Source of the DNA: a virus
IMG/VR virus record: IMGVR_UViG_3300023174_000283
Span: 1-44,359 of that record
Length of the DNA stretch: 44,359 bases
Direction: 5' to 3' (one strand)
A program made the translations under genes and the position numbers. Positions 16,101 through 23,957 of the stretch are shown here, piece after piece (the first letter of the stretch is position 1; each line of letters starts with the position of its first letter). The notes under the pieces are model-generated. The model did no database searches. It saw nothing but the letters and a program-made list of their open reading frames with translations, and was not told where the DNA came from.

Positions 16101-16289
16101 ATATTTAATACCATTATAATTTCCACCAGAGGAACCACTAATAATATTTACACCAGTCAAAGCCTGCACACCATAGACCGTTATTGGGTCTATTGCGTCA
16201 ATAATTTGGTTTGTAGTATCAAACCAAGTATTGAAAGTGTCCGACAATACAAGTCTTTTGATGTCTACTAGACCGGTTTCACCTGCCAT
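13125..16289 (-). CDS. Large tail fiber/collar-domain protein
   Basis: The 1054-residue protein is the first fiber of the series. Seen in order: an N-terminal region MAGETGLVDIKRLVLSDTFN and WFDTTNQIIDAI (1-35) of the kind that anchors T4-like fibers to the baseplate; a beta-rich part with LQGNLTINGQLFVGGQ and LRIEDKNIELAY (140-177); a long shaft; a phage tail Collar domain (about 617-770) with VPIGAIQQYAGS, WIPCDGRAVSYQGYIDLYTSIG and FFVPDLRTRIGVGS; then TGHNHDDRYLLKT (about 843-855), GNVGVGTAQPTSPLHIV, and a C-terminal beta domain. Known of Collar domains: found in short tail fibers (gp12) and other fiber tips. The start has an AGAGAGAG purine run upstream. It probably binds the host surface or anchors other fibers. 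Confidence 0.78.
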   Translation of the reverse strand: MAGETGLVDIKRLVLSDTFNTWFDTTNQIIDAIDPITVYGVQALTGVNIISGSSGGNYNGIKYFGLLPNHGVGYYGTNNEISLDYSGLLDGSGTPIVATGDYYSFTDISDTTQSAFGTIKRVRASDMLPNTINAPGGNINLQGNLTINGQLFVGGQNSFLASNDLRIEDKNIELAYQQAGFIGVTGMSSGSYPIVGATAYYFNPGITAFSGASGSAAATVIGIVKSVTGPFFGPTAQIKIGSVFSRGGPELFTFNGNMKFSGTGSVNGGPTGATFNVVAVYGDPLSQFGVSGPTTEFFNDTQLDGAGFTIRGASGDKTFTWSTSQASLVSNVPLGVVSENQYINARYFRNYGLTTDNKNDFVFVGTSSNSQNTSIAVSYDARGKWAFEYDKSITGSETLVVKYATGSAATAYTLSTFNGLTTGPFGITSTAGGSANMWADGFNAEFVNGAGATFGSTPNSIPIADARGRINDQWLEASSTRTKITQSGHGLSAGSVVAIVGGAYVGANAATYTSAKAEAVGIVESVVDSNNFVIVSQGYISGVPDINSTNTVYFLSTTIDGGLTTNAPTLGNSVRKSIFYPAVVAGGSAAGYVLSYPGQIVGAGQTATDQVYLETIVPIGAIQQYAGSTDNPTYNTLNWIPCDGRAVSYQGYIDLYTSIGNTYYARGIVSSSAGTTPVITVERDTRGLEATDIVTLVVENGSPTGGTSWDAKVYSVNSAASNITLTGDVVSWATVGIGSNTPVRIYGKVDTNRGTLSTFFVPDLRTRIGVGSVTGEATNWLGEIFHGATFNTEGLSAGYGITGGTGSVAGGFLVTNYLIRAIKNTSAVILTGHNHDDRYLLKTRSDTHSGTGITFAGSGVYNFASGTTPTLYINNSSGNVGVGTAQPTSPLHIVGGNQNIPSLLITNGYSSITQGAGGCMGLSVRAGNNTGTATLLDVGNSDGTVNHLRVNKDGLYINGIISATGSVAGTNLKVIGGLQVTTPSGGNIASAFFTQPQFNSSSATNITQTVTLQPSLFSAYGSPSSVYTIDPGAGISVTTGNTLTIISGFTWKII

Positions 16290-16291
16290 CT

Positions 16292-16501
16292 TTACTTACT
16301 CTCTCTGTTTAGAATTTGCTTAAGCATTTCTTTTATTTCACCAACTTCAGCCTTTAAAGTATCTATCTCTGCTTTTTCTTTTAGTATTTGGGCTTTTCGC
16401 TTTTCGTATCGTTCAACTTCTTCGGTATCTGTAAATATGAGGGCATTGGTAGATACATCTCTTTCAATTTTTTCATTTTTTACAGGTATTCTAGGAATCA
16501 T
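16292..16501 (-). CDS. Small coiled-coil protein (unrecognised)
   Basis: The 69-residue protein has a short polar N-terminus (MIPRIPVKNEKIERDVSTNAL) and a strongly charged helical half (EVERYEKRKAQILKEKAEID, then TLKAEVGEIKEMLKQILN) with heptad spacing of I/L residues, so a coiled coil is likely. ATG overlaps the TGA of the preceding wedge gene (ATGA), and the large fiber gene begins 3 bp after its stop. The tight coupling suggests co-assembly with one of these neighbours, for instance as a trimerization or attachment cofactor; that role is inferred. No family name could be assigned. Confidence 0.65.
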   Translation of the reverse strand: MIPRIPVKNEKIERDVSTNALIFTDTEEVERYEKRKAQILKEKAEIDTLKAEVGEIKEMLKQILNRESK

Positions 16502-19500
16502 GTGGCTACCACTCTCATATTTTGTAGTTTTGGTATTATCGTTCCATCATTACTCTTGAACACAACCTTTACTGCGAAAGTGTTGAATGAAGTTGCTCCT
16601 GTAATACCAAATCCAACCTCTCGGTACACATTCTTGTCGGAATAACTTGTACCTGAAGTTTGTGGTATTTGAATATACGACTGATTATCAAAAATAACTG
16701 TGTTATCTGCTCCTGCTGGTAGATAACGATAGTATACATCTACGCTACTTGGATATGGGTTTGTTAGAGAGAGATACACATTTAGATTTGTTGCATTTTG
16801 TTCAAGATTGATTCTCTTTGTGATGTAACGAGAATTTGTATAATCAAGACCGTTAGCAGAAGTTTCTGTTGTTGTGCTAGATGTAACTACATTTTCTATT
16901 GCATTCACATACGCTCTATCATAGTCAACAATCGGCGATACCCATCGGTTAGTTGTAACAAGATTTGCGGTTGTCTTGAAGAATGAAGTGCTTGATGGAG
17001 TTGCCGTATTTCTTGATGAAAGAACTGTATTCTTCTCGTTCATAATTGTTGAAAGACCCAAATTTGAAGTAGAGAAGTTTATAGAAGTTGTTGGTGGTAG
17101 TAGAACTGGAACGCTCATACGGAATTCATCAATATTGATCGTGCCAGCACCGTATACACCAGAGGTATCAACACCTGTACCAAGAGTCATTGTTCCTGAG
17201 TTTGAACTTCCGAAATCACAAGCATACAAAACAAATTTCATATTTTCATTATCATTCTTCAGTAAAGTGGAAGCATTCTGCGCTTTAAACAAACTTCCAA
17301 TATAAGGTTGTTTTGTTGCAATCTTGGTGGCATCTGAGATAACTGTATCTCCAGATACTGCTGTGAATAGGCTGTATTCGGTAGTGTTTGTCAGTACACT
17401 AATTGCATATTCTTTACCAGGCAACAGGTATACAGGAGTACTAAATTCAAACAAAGTTTCTGGATTATTTCCCAAAACACCATCAACACTTGTGTTTACA
17501 CTTGCAGGATATACTGTGCTAGCACCAAAAGGCAACACTTTAGATGGATGTGGATACCCGTTAACTGTCGGTTTAATCACAACAGTTACAGGGGTATTTC
17601 CAGAAGATTTAGTGTTGAAATATAGACCCAACTTCTTTATCATAATTCCCGCAGGATATTGTGCAGGATTTACGGTAAAGGTTTGTGAAAGCGGATCAAT
17701 AAGACCTTTTAGTTGCACCAATCCTGTTCTTTGATTTTGACGAGAGAAAACATTAGTAATCACATCATCAGAAGCAACACTTTCTCTTCTAATTATAGGC
17801 TTACGAGTGCTAGAAATATCATTACTCTTTACTCCGTAAGTTCCTTCAATATAGAAAATTTGATCTGCTGCCGTAGAAGTTGCAGTTTTATCGTCTGTTG
17901 CGGAATCAGTTACTCGTAGCAATTTACTTCCTGCGGTTATTACAGGATCAACGCCAGTATTAACCTTGAATCCGTAATAGCCTCCACCAGGAGGAACAAG
18001 TTTTCCGTAACTATCTGTAACCATTGATGTCACAGTTCCGCTCAATCCGCCAGAAGAAGTGACTTCGTATAGTCTTCCTCCCGATATACTCTTTCCGTCA
18101 AGGAAAGCATACATCGTGGTGTTTGGTTTGAGTCCTTCAGCCGCGATTGCAACCACAATATTTCTTGCATACGGCAGAATATCTTTTCGTATTACGCGAT
18201 TATCTGTAACTGCTTCATCCGATGAACGAAGAGTTTCGGGTAGTGTACTGAAATTGGAATTTCCAAAATTTACTCCGTTTGTTCTTGCCGCAATATTTCT
18301 GCTTGGAATATTGTTGTTTAAGTCAACAGTATTTTCGTCTATTCTGTTGCGTCCCGACCAGTTGGCTTCCCAATCGTTATATTGAGTACCAAAACCATTG
18401 CCCAATCCAGCACCTGTTAGACTTCTTGCATTAATTGATTGCCAGTTATCGTTTTCTCCGTTAATGTTTACCTTAACAATTGGATCGTTAACATCATCAT
18501 ACCAGAAATCTGATGATGGGAACAATCGCATAATACCAAGATAATTAGAAACCCCCATAGGATTTACTGTGGTTGTTGTTGTTGCAATTGGTTGTGCAAT
18601 TTGTGGTGACAAGGAATATGAGATTATTCCTGTGTTGTCAGCAGTTACTCCTGAAATTGCATTTAATGTAACATTACTTGGAGCACCTGCACCACTTGTA
18701 ATACCAGATAAACGATATACACGATCAATAAATGCTGGTCTTAGTAGAGTATTTTCATAATCAATTGAAGAATTATAGTTAGAATCTTGAACATCTGCCA
18801 CATTATGACCACGGAAAGAATCCACTAAGATTCCCTTTTTAGGAACTAATAGATTTGTGGTTGCATCAAGAATTTCTAAATTCTTTGCTTCTTGTTCTAG
18901 AATTGAAAGTGTAGTGTAGTATTCCACATTGTTGATTCGCTTTTCCAAATCTCCAATGTCTTTCATTGTGTATCTTCGGTTATTGTAATATCTAAATGAT
19001 GCATCCGAAGGAGAGAATGTATAAGGATTTAATGTTACCGTATATAAAGTCATTGCATCAGGATTATCCTGAGGTACGCTAGCATTAAAATCTGATATTC
19101 CAGTTATTACCGAGAAATTTTTGTCTCGTGTTAATACTATCTTGTCTGTTCTTGGCAAATGGTGGGTATACGAGAACTTATTGTTTCCATCAGGTAAAGA
19201 CATTAAGGATGGATAGAAATTTCCTGTTATTGAAGAAGAACTTGAAGCAGGAATTGATCCTGTTCTTCCTGGTCTAAAATCAATCACATCTCTTAAATCA
19301 TACTTTACACCTGTCTTGGGACTTGTGTACGACGGAATGTTATCGTAACCAAATGAAGATCCAGTGATGTAAGAATCTACTGTGAATGGGCCGTATTCTG
19401 CGCTATGAACAAATTTTTCTATGGTAACTGAGAATGGGCCTGTTATACCTGATGTGCTCAAATTTCCTGCTGTATATCCTGGTGCTAGTACCAATCTGGA

Positions 19501-21552
19501 CCAATCGTAGTATGCGTCTCTTTGTCCGGTGTCTAGCGTGAAATAACTATTCAGGTTTGTATTTGCTACTCCACCCAAAGACCCTGTGATTGAAACGACT
19601 CGGATAACATCAATATTTGGAGCAGTCTGATTGTTAGATAATAAGAAATATGGCTGTCCTCCATTATCATTGCGAACATTTTGCCAAGCGTAAGATGCAC
19701 CACCCGTAATTGATAGAACTTCTGTGGTGAAAGTTTTAGTTCTCTTTTTGTAACCAGCAGAGTAATTTGCAAGAGTAGAAATTAAGGCGTAGGCATTTCC
19801 AGTATACGACACTCCAGCAAATGTTAGTCCGGTTGGATTGCTTGTAAATGTTCCACTCAATTCTTGACCGCTCATACCGTATAGACGAACTCTAGATTCA
19901 GGGAAAGCAGAGGAAACGGCTACTGTTGGAAGTGAGGTTTGACCACTCACATACAAGCCAGTTTTTGTTGGTAGACTTACTGTTCCAGAACCACTTGATA
20001 TGTTTACTGGTGAGAAATGTGTGGTGAATGAATAATCAACATCGTTTATAGTTTTTACTGCTTTACCTGATGGAACAGACCACAATAAACTTTCCGTTCC
20101 TTGAAGTACTGTTCTACCGGAAGTTTGAGTGAAGTTAAAGAATTGCTGACCATTTGCGGTTACGCCAGGTATGAATGCTGTTTTTGTGGAACCAAAAGTT
20201 GCACCAGCCGTCATGGATACATCAAACAAATAAATGTTTGTGTTTGTGGCTGTTGTTCTCTCAAGTCCTCTAACTCTAGCACTACCGATTTGAGTGAAAG
20301 CACCAGAACCTGAAGATGAACTCAACAGCAAAGTAGGCATTGTTGATATGTCAAATCCTGTTAGATTTGTAGCATTGCCTACTGTTCCACCAGCAAATGA
20401 ACCTAAAACAGATGAGAATTGCGTTTTTGGCTGTGTGTAAGTGTCTCTAGCCTTGGAAATTTGTAGTTTTGTTGGGCCTTGTGTTTCAAATTCATATCCG
20501 AAAACATAAGCCTTACCAGGATTTAGAGATGCTGCAATATTTGTTGATGAATTGCCTGTTTCAAGAGTTAAATCAAATGGCTTAACTGTGTAATTACCAG
20601 ACTCATCATAGGTTCTGCGAGCAAGAGTATCTTCAATTACTGAATAATCAGGATACATTTCTTTCTTAATTGTGTATCCATCAACAACTCGGATGAATTC
20701 CAAGTAATCGCTTCTTGCAAAATTATCCAAAGAACCGCTTGTAGATCCAGCAGTTGTTGGATTAAAATTATTTCTCGCAATTACTAAATCTACCTTATAA
20801 CGATCTGAACCTGGAGCAGCATAATTATAATATCCGTATGCGGGATCATTTAAACTAGAATCATCTTCTGCGGCAACAAAACTTTTACTCTTACTAAAAC
20901 CAATTGAACATGTTGGATTATTGAAAACTCTAACATTAGAGCCAGCAGAGCCTGTTACAGAACATGCTGCTATTCTTTGTGCATCGTGAAGTACAAAGAA
21001 TCCGTCTGTATAACGAACACCTTCATCAACTGAAATTAGCACACAATCGCCTAAAGCATTAGCCGTCACTCCACTTATAGCAAAATTGCCAGTAATTGTA
21101 GCGTTTATTGCGGCGTTTGATGATGTGGTTGCGCCAAGAACAGTATTTACCGCAAACGCTGTTGCACCACTCACATACTGAAAAAATAGAACAGGATTTG
21201 TGTCACCAGATGAAAGTCCTGCTTCTGCGTGAATTACTGTTGCTGGAGCACAATTTGTAGCGTATATTTGAGTTCCAATAAAATCAGAAATATTTGTAGT
21301 TCCAGATAGTCCTGTTACACGAGCATACTTGATGTAATTTTCTGAAATTTGACCATTCAACACCATAGACCCATCGGAAAATACATGATTTCCGAATCGT
21401 TCAATTTGACTTTGTAGAATAGTTTGAAGTTGTGTCAACTCTCTGGCTTGAACAGCATAGCCAGGACGGAACATAAGCCTCAAAAACTTTTTAGTTGGAT
21501 CAAAGTCGTCGTAGTAAGGATCTGTATTGAACAAAGCGGAGTCGTAAGCCAT
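16498..21552 (-). CDS. Giant baseplate/fiber-attachment protein (DUF4815-like)
   Basis: At 1684 residues this is the largest protein of the window. The N-terminus MAYDSALFNTDPYYDDFDPT and FLRLMFRPGYAVQARELTQL, continuing QTILQSQIERFGNHVFSDGS, is the signature of the DUF4815 family of phage structural proteins, common in cyanophages and other environmental T4-like phages between gp8 and the fiber genes. Further seen: long beta-rich central part; ERIDNVEYYTTLSILEQEAKNLE-like helical segment near 860-890 (region KRINNVEYYTTLSILEQEAK); many Ser/Thr/Gly-rich strands; a C-terminal strand-rich domain ending IPKLQNMRVVAT. Position in the gene order corresponds to T4 genes 9-10, so a role joining fibers to the wedge is likely. 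AGGAAA precedes the ATG. Confidence 0.75.
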   Translation of the reverse strand: MAYDSALFNTDPYYDDFDPTKKFLRLMFRPGYAVQARELTQLQTILQSQIERFGNHVFSDGSMVLNGQISENYIKYARVTGLSGTTNISDFIGTQIYATNCAPATVIHAEAGLSSGDTNPVLFFQYVSGATAFAVNTVLGATTSSNAAINATITGNFAISGVTANALGDCVLISVDEGVRYTDGFFVLHDAQRIAACSVTGSAGSNVRVFNNPTCSIGFSKSKSFVAAEDDSSLNDPAYGYYNYAAPGSDRYKVDLVIARNNFNPTTAGSTSGSLDNFARSDYLEFIRVVDGYTIKKEMYPDYSVIEDTLARRTYDESGNYTVKPFDLTLETGNSSTNIAASLNPGKAYVFGYEFETQGPTKLQISKARDTYTQPKTQFSSVLGSFAGGTVGNATNLTGFDISTMPTLLLSSSSGSGAFTQIGSARVRGLERTTATNTNIYLFDVSMTAGATFGSTKTAFIPGVTANGQQFFNFTQTSGRTVLQGTESLLWSVPSGKAVKTINDVDYSFTTHFSPVNISSGSGTVSLPTKTGLYVSGQTSLPTVAVSSAFPESRVRLYGMSGQELSGTFTSNPTGLTFAGVSYTGNAYALISTLANYSAGYKKRTKTFTTEVLSITGGASYAWQNVRNDNGGQPYFLLSNNQTAPNIDVIRVVSITGSLGGVANTNLNSYFTLDTGQRDAYYDWSRLVLAPGYTAGNLSTSGITGPFSVTIEKFVHSAEYGPFTVDSYITGSSFGYDNIPSYTSPKTGVKYDLRDVIDFRPGRTGSIPASSSSSITGNFYPSLMSLPDGNNKFSYTHHLPRTDKIVLTRDKNFSVITGISDFNASVPQDNPDAMTLYTVTLNPYTFSPSDASFRYYNNRRYTMKDIGDLEKRINNVEYYTTLSILEQEAKNLEILDATTNLLVPKKGILVDSFRGHNVADVQDSNYNSSIDYENTLLRPAFIDRVYRLSGITSGAGAPSNVTLNAISGVTADNTGIISYSLSPQIAQPIATTTTTVNPMGVSNYLGIMRLFPSSDFWYDDVNDPIVKVNINGENDNWQSINARSLTGAGLGNGFGTQYNDWEANWSGRNRIDENTVDLNNNIPSRNIAARTNGVNFGNSNFSTLPETLRSSDEAVTDNRVIRKDILPYARNIVVAIAAEGLKPNTTMYAFLDGKSISGGRLYEVTSSGGLSGTVTSMVTDSYGKLVPPGGGYYGFKVNTGVDPVITAGSKLLRVTDSATDDKTATSTAADQIFYIEGTYGVKSNDISSTRKPIIRRESVASDDVITNVFSRQNQRTGLVQLKGLIDPLSQTFTVNPAQYPAGIMIKKLGLYFNTKSSGNTPVTVVIKPTVNGYPHPSKVLPFGASTVYPASVNTSVDGVLGNNPETLFEFSTPVYLLPGKEYAISVLTNTTEYSLFTAVSGDTVISDATKIATKQPYIGSLFKAQNASTLLKNDNENMKFVLYACDFGSSNSGTMTLGTGVDTSGVYGAGTINIDEFRMSVPVLLPPTTSINFSTSNLGLSTIMNEKNTVLSSRNTATPSSTSFFKTTANLVTTNRWVSPIVDYDRAYVNAIENVVTSSTTTETSANGLDYTNSRYITKRINLEQNATNLNVYLSLTNPYPSSVDVYYRYLPAGADNTVIFDNQSYIQIPQTSGTSYSDKNVYREVGFGITGATSFNTFAVKVVFKSNDGTIIPKLQNMRVVAT

Positions 21553-21564
21553 GTGTTTCCTCTG

Positions 21565-23940
21565 TCAGAACTGGAAAAGAACCTTGATTTCTTCTCGTTG
21601 TGATGCGTTTCTTGCTATCGGATTCATATTCTGTATGTATTCTAGATTTCCACTCTTATATTCAAAGTCGCCTACATGACCAACAGAAGCAATAGTTGCA
21701 GTATAGTTACCATCGGCGTAAGTAAATGTTAATCCAATACCTGATAGGAATCCTGATCCTCTAACATCAAACAGTTTTAGAGTTCCTGTGGTTGTGGTTA
21801 CAGGAGTCCAATCTACAACTTTACCTGAAGCGTATGCAGTTTGCCCTGTTGCTCCGTATACTGCGGAATCTAAAGTGAAACTTGAACTAGTAAACGGAGT
21901 ATTGGAATCACAAACAAGACTCAGAGATGTAGTTTGATCGTACACGCTTGTTCCTGATTCTATAATTTCGTCTATTTCTAAAACTTTTGCTGTGCCTGTT
22001 AGAGAATTTGTTGATCTTAGATAATAATCAGTTTGAACCAATCCTTCTGAAATCAAAGGTCTTCCTGATGGCTGTTCAACATACAAATATCCTGTGGATA
22101 AGGATGTGGTGGAAGGTTCCCATCTGTAAATGGATCCTGTAAAACGGGTATTTCTAATTTTTTCTGTAGGATTACCTACTGAAGATATCCAAAGTCCTGT
22201 TTTAAAGTCTGATCCGCCCACAGAAAAATTACCGCCTAAAGCGGCAACTTTAAGTCTTAGTAGTCTTCTGGCTTCAGTTCCTGCCACGGTATTTTCTATT
22301 ACATCTTGTATACCAAAAGTAACTCCAGTTCCGTACACAATACCGTTTTGATAGAAACTGCCGCTTACACCAGAAACAACAAGTTCTGCGGAACCTGTAT
22401 AACCAGAGACTCCTGTTGCCCAATATTTAACTGTACCTGATGCGCGATTATAATTTGTTAAACCATCAACCCCTGTCATTCCTTGAGTAACTGTTGATCC
22501 TACAGCAAATGCTCCTGTTGCTCCAGTTTTAATTAAACGCAATCTGCTGGTTTTTTTAGCCAAATTAGGATTGCTTAGAATTCCAAACTGTCTGTAATCA
22601 TTTTTTGTGGTTATAATCCCATCTTCCGATTGATTGAAATTTGTCACAACCATGAGAGCAGCAGCACCCAATTCTGCTGTAGCATTTGCACCATGACCAT
22701 CTCGTGGAGAAATCACAACATTACCAATATCATTTAAATCACCGCCACTCAATCCTACAAAAGTTAATCCTTTAACCACCTGCAAACTTGCGTATGTGTA
22801 ATTTTTGCCAGTATTGACCATTTCAATACCATCAATATAAGTTTGCTTTAAAACATTTGATTCTGCTGATGACGAAGTGACATTGCTTCCAAAAATTATG
22901 GTTGGATCTGCGCGATCAAAATTAGGATTTAGTGTGTTGCTGACAGATACTCCATCTCCTATAACTTTGATTTGCGGCAGTATAGAAAATCTACTAGTTG
23001 CAGCAGATAGACCAGTTGTGAGAGGATAATCTAATGTTACTGTTCCTGATCCAGAACCCGTTAAAGTAAATGAGGTTATTACTCGTCTTTGTCCTTCTCC
23101 AGCACCACTATCAATAGCCAAAATCATATCTTTATAATAATCGTTTTGACCGAAAAGCAGTGTGCTTGATATAACAACAGAAGTTGCTCCTGTTGGTGTA
23201 TCTGTAGAAATTGAATTAGAAGCATCAACCGAGCGCAGACAGTTTGTTGTGATTAAGAATGGTTTATATCCGCTCTTAAGTTCTATGAAATCTATGGTTC
23301 CTTTTACTGCGGCTTGTTGAGTTTGCCATTGCAAAATACGATCATCATTTAGTTTCAAGAAATTCACATAATCTACAGGAATATATCCTAGTCTTTCTAT
23401 TCCATTTACCGCATTATATGCGGTGTTTGTAATAAATTTTCTTTTAGATTCTGGTATAGAGTAAATGAATTTCCAACGATATCCATCAGAAAGTTTTCGG
23501 ATTACCGTGTCGGTATGAGTTGGAGGAATTGTAGACGCTGAATTGTAGTTGTTATCAATACATTTATAAACTCGTTCTTCATCCACAACCACATAAAATT
23601 CAACATACGATACATCACTGTATAGATCTATATCGTTTCTATACGGAGTATAAATTTTTCCTGCTATCCAATCGTAACGAGGAACAACCAAAGAAATATT
23701 ATCTCTGGTTATTTGTTTGTGGGCTATTAAATTTTGCCAGAAATCAGTTTCTGTTGTTTCAGAATCTACCGCTTCAGGAACATTACCATCTTCTGATGCT
23801 GTAGCACCACCAGACCAAGGTAAAGGTCTTCCGATTGATAGAAACCAAGTGTCATCCGACAAATTGTTAAATTTGTCAAAGAATGTGTCTACCACATATC
23901 TTTTAAGGTTTTGGCGTAATGGATCGCAGGAAATTGCCAT
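21565..23940 (-). CDS. gp8: Baseplate wedge protein, gp8-like
   Basis: The 791-residue protein begins MAISCDPLRQNLKRYVVDTF, continuing FDKFNNLSDDTWFLSIGRPL. The segment VYKCIDNNYNSASTIPPTHT (about 124-143) followed by LSDGYRWKFIYSIPES is the conserved core of gp8-type wedge proteins. T4 gp8 has 334 residues; here long beta-rich insertions (about 230-770), including two IGDGVSVSNTLNPNFDRAD-like strands and repeated V-x-G-V-S-G loops, more than double it, as is usual in environmental relatives. The C-terminus NLEYIQNMNPIARNASQREE and IKVLFQF is the last conserved part. It lies between the gp7-like and DUF4815 genes, as expected for the wedge order 6-7-8. A late-promoter-like AATAAATA lies 9 nt upstream of the ATG. 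Confidence 0.72.
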   Translation of the reverse strand: MAISCDPLRQNLKRYVVDTFFDKFNNLSDDTWFLSIGRPLPWSGGATASEDGNVPEAVDSETTETDFWQNLIAHKQITRDNISLVVPRYDWIAGKIYTPYRNDIDLYSDVSYVEFYVVVDEERVYKCIDNNYNSASTIPPTHTDTVIRKLSDGYRWKFIYSIPESKRKFITNTAYNAVNGIERLGYIPVDYVNFLKLNDDRILQWQTQQAAVKGTIDFIELKSGYKPFLITTNCLRSVDASNSISTDTPTGATSVVISSTLLFGQNDYYKDMILAIDSGAGEGQRRVITSFTLTGSGSGTVTLDYPLTTGLSAATSRFSILPQIKVIGDGVSVSNTLNPNFDRADPTIIFGSNVTSSSAESNVLKQTYIDGIEMVNTGKNYTYASLQVVKGLTFVGLSGGDLNDIGNVVISPRDGHGANATAELGAAALMVVTNFNQSEDGIITTKNDYRQFGILSNPNLAKKTSRLRLIKTGATGAFAVGSTVTQGMTGVDGLTNYNRASGTVKYWATGVSGYTGSAELVVSGVSGSFYQNGIVYGTGVTFGIQDVIENTVAGTEARRLLRLKVAALGGNFSVGGSDFKTGLWISSVGNPTEKIRNTRFTGSIYRWEPSTTSLSTGYLYVEQPSGRPLISEGLVQTDYYLRSTNSLTGTAKVLEIDEIIESGTSVYDQTTSLSLVCDSNTPFTSSSFTLDSAVYGATGQTAYASGKVVDWTPVTTTTGTLKLFDVRGSGFLSGIGLTFTYADGNYTATIASVGHVGDFEYKSGNLEYIQNMNPIARNASQREEIKVLFQF

Positions 23941-23949
23941 AGTTGATTG

Positions 23950-23957
23950 TATTTATT
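23950..23957 (-). promoter_or_regulatory. Late-promoter-like AATAAATA
   Basis: Seven of eight bases match TATAAATA, 9 nt upstream of the gp8-like ATG (23940) and overlapping the stop of the gp7-like gene. It may start a sub-transcript within the baseplate block. Confidence 0.4.
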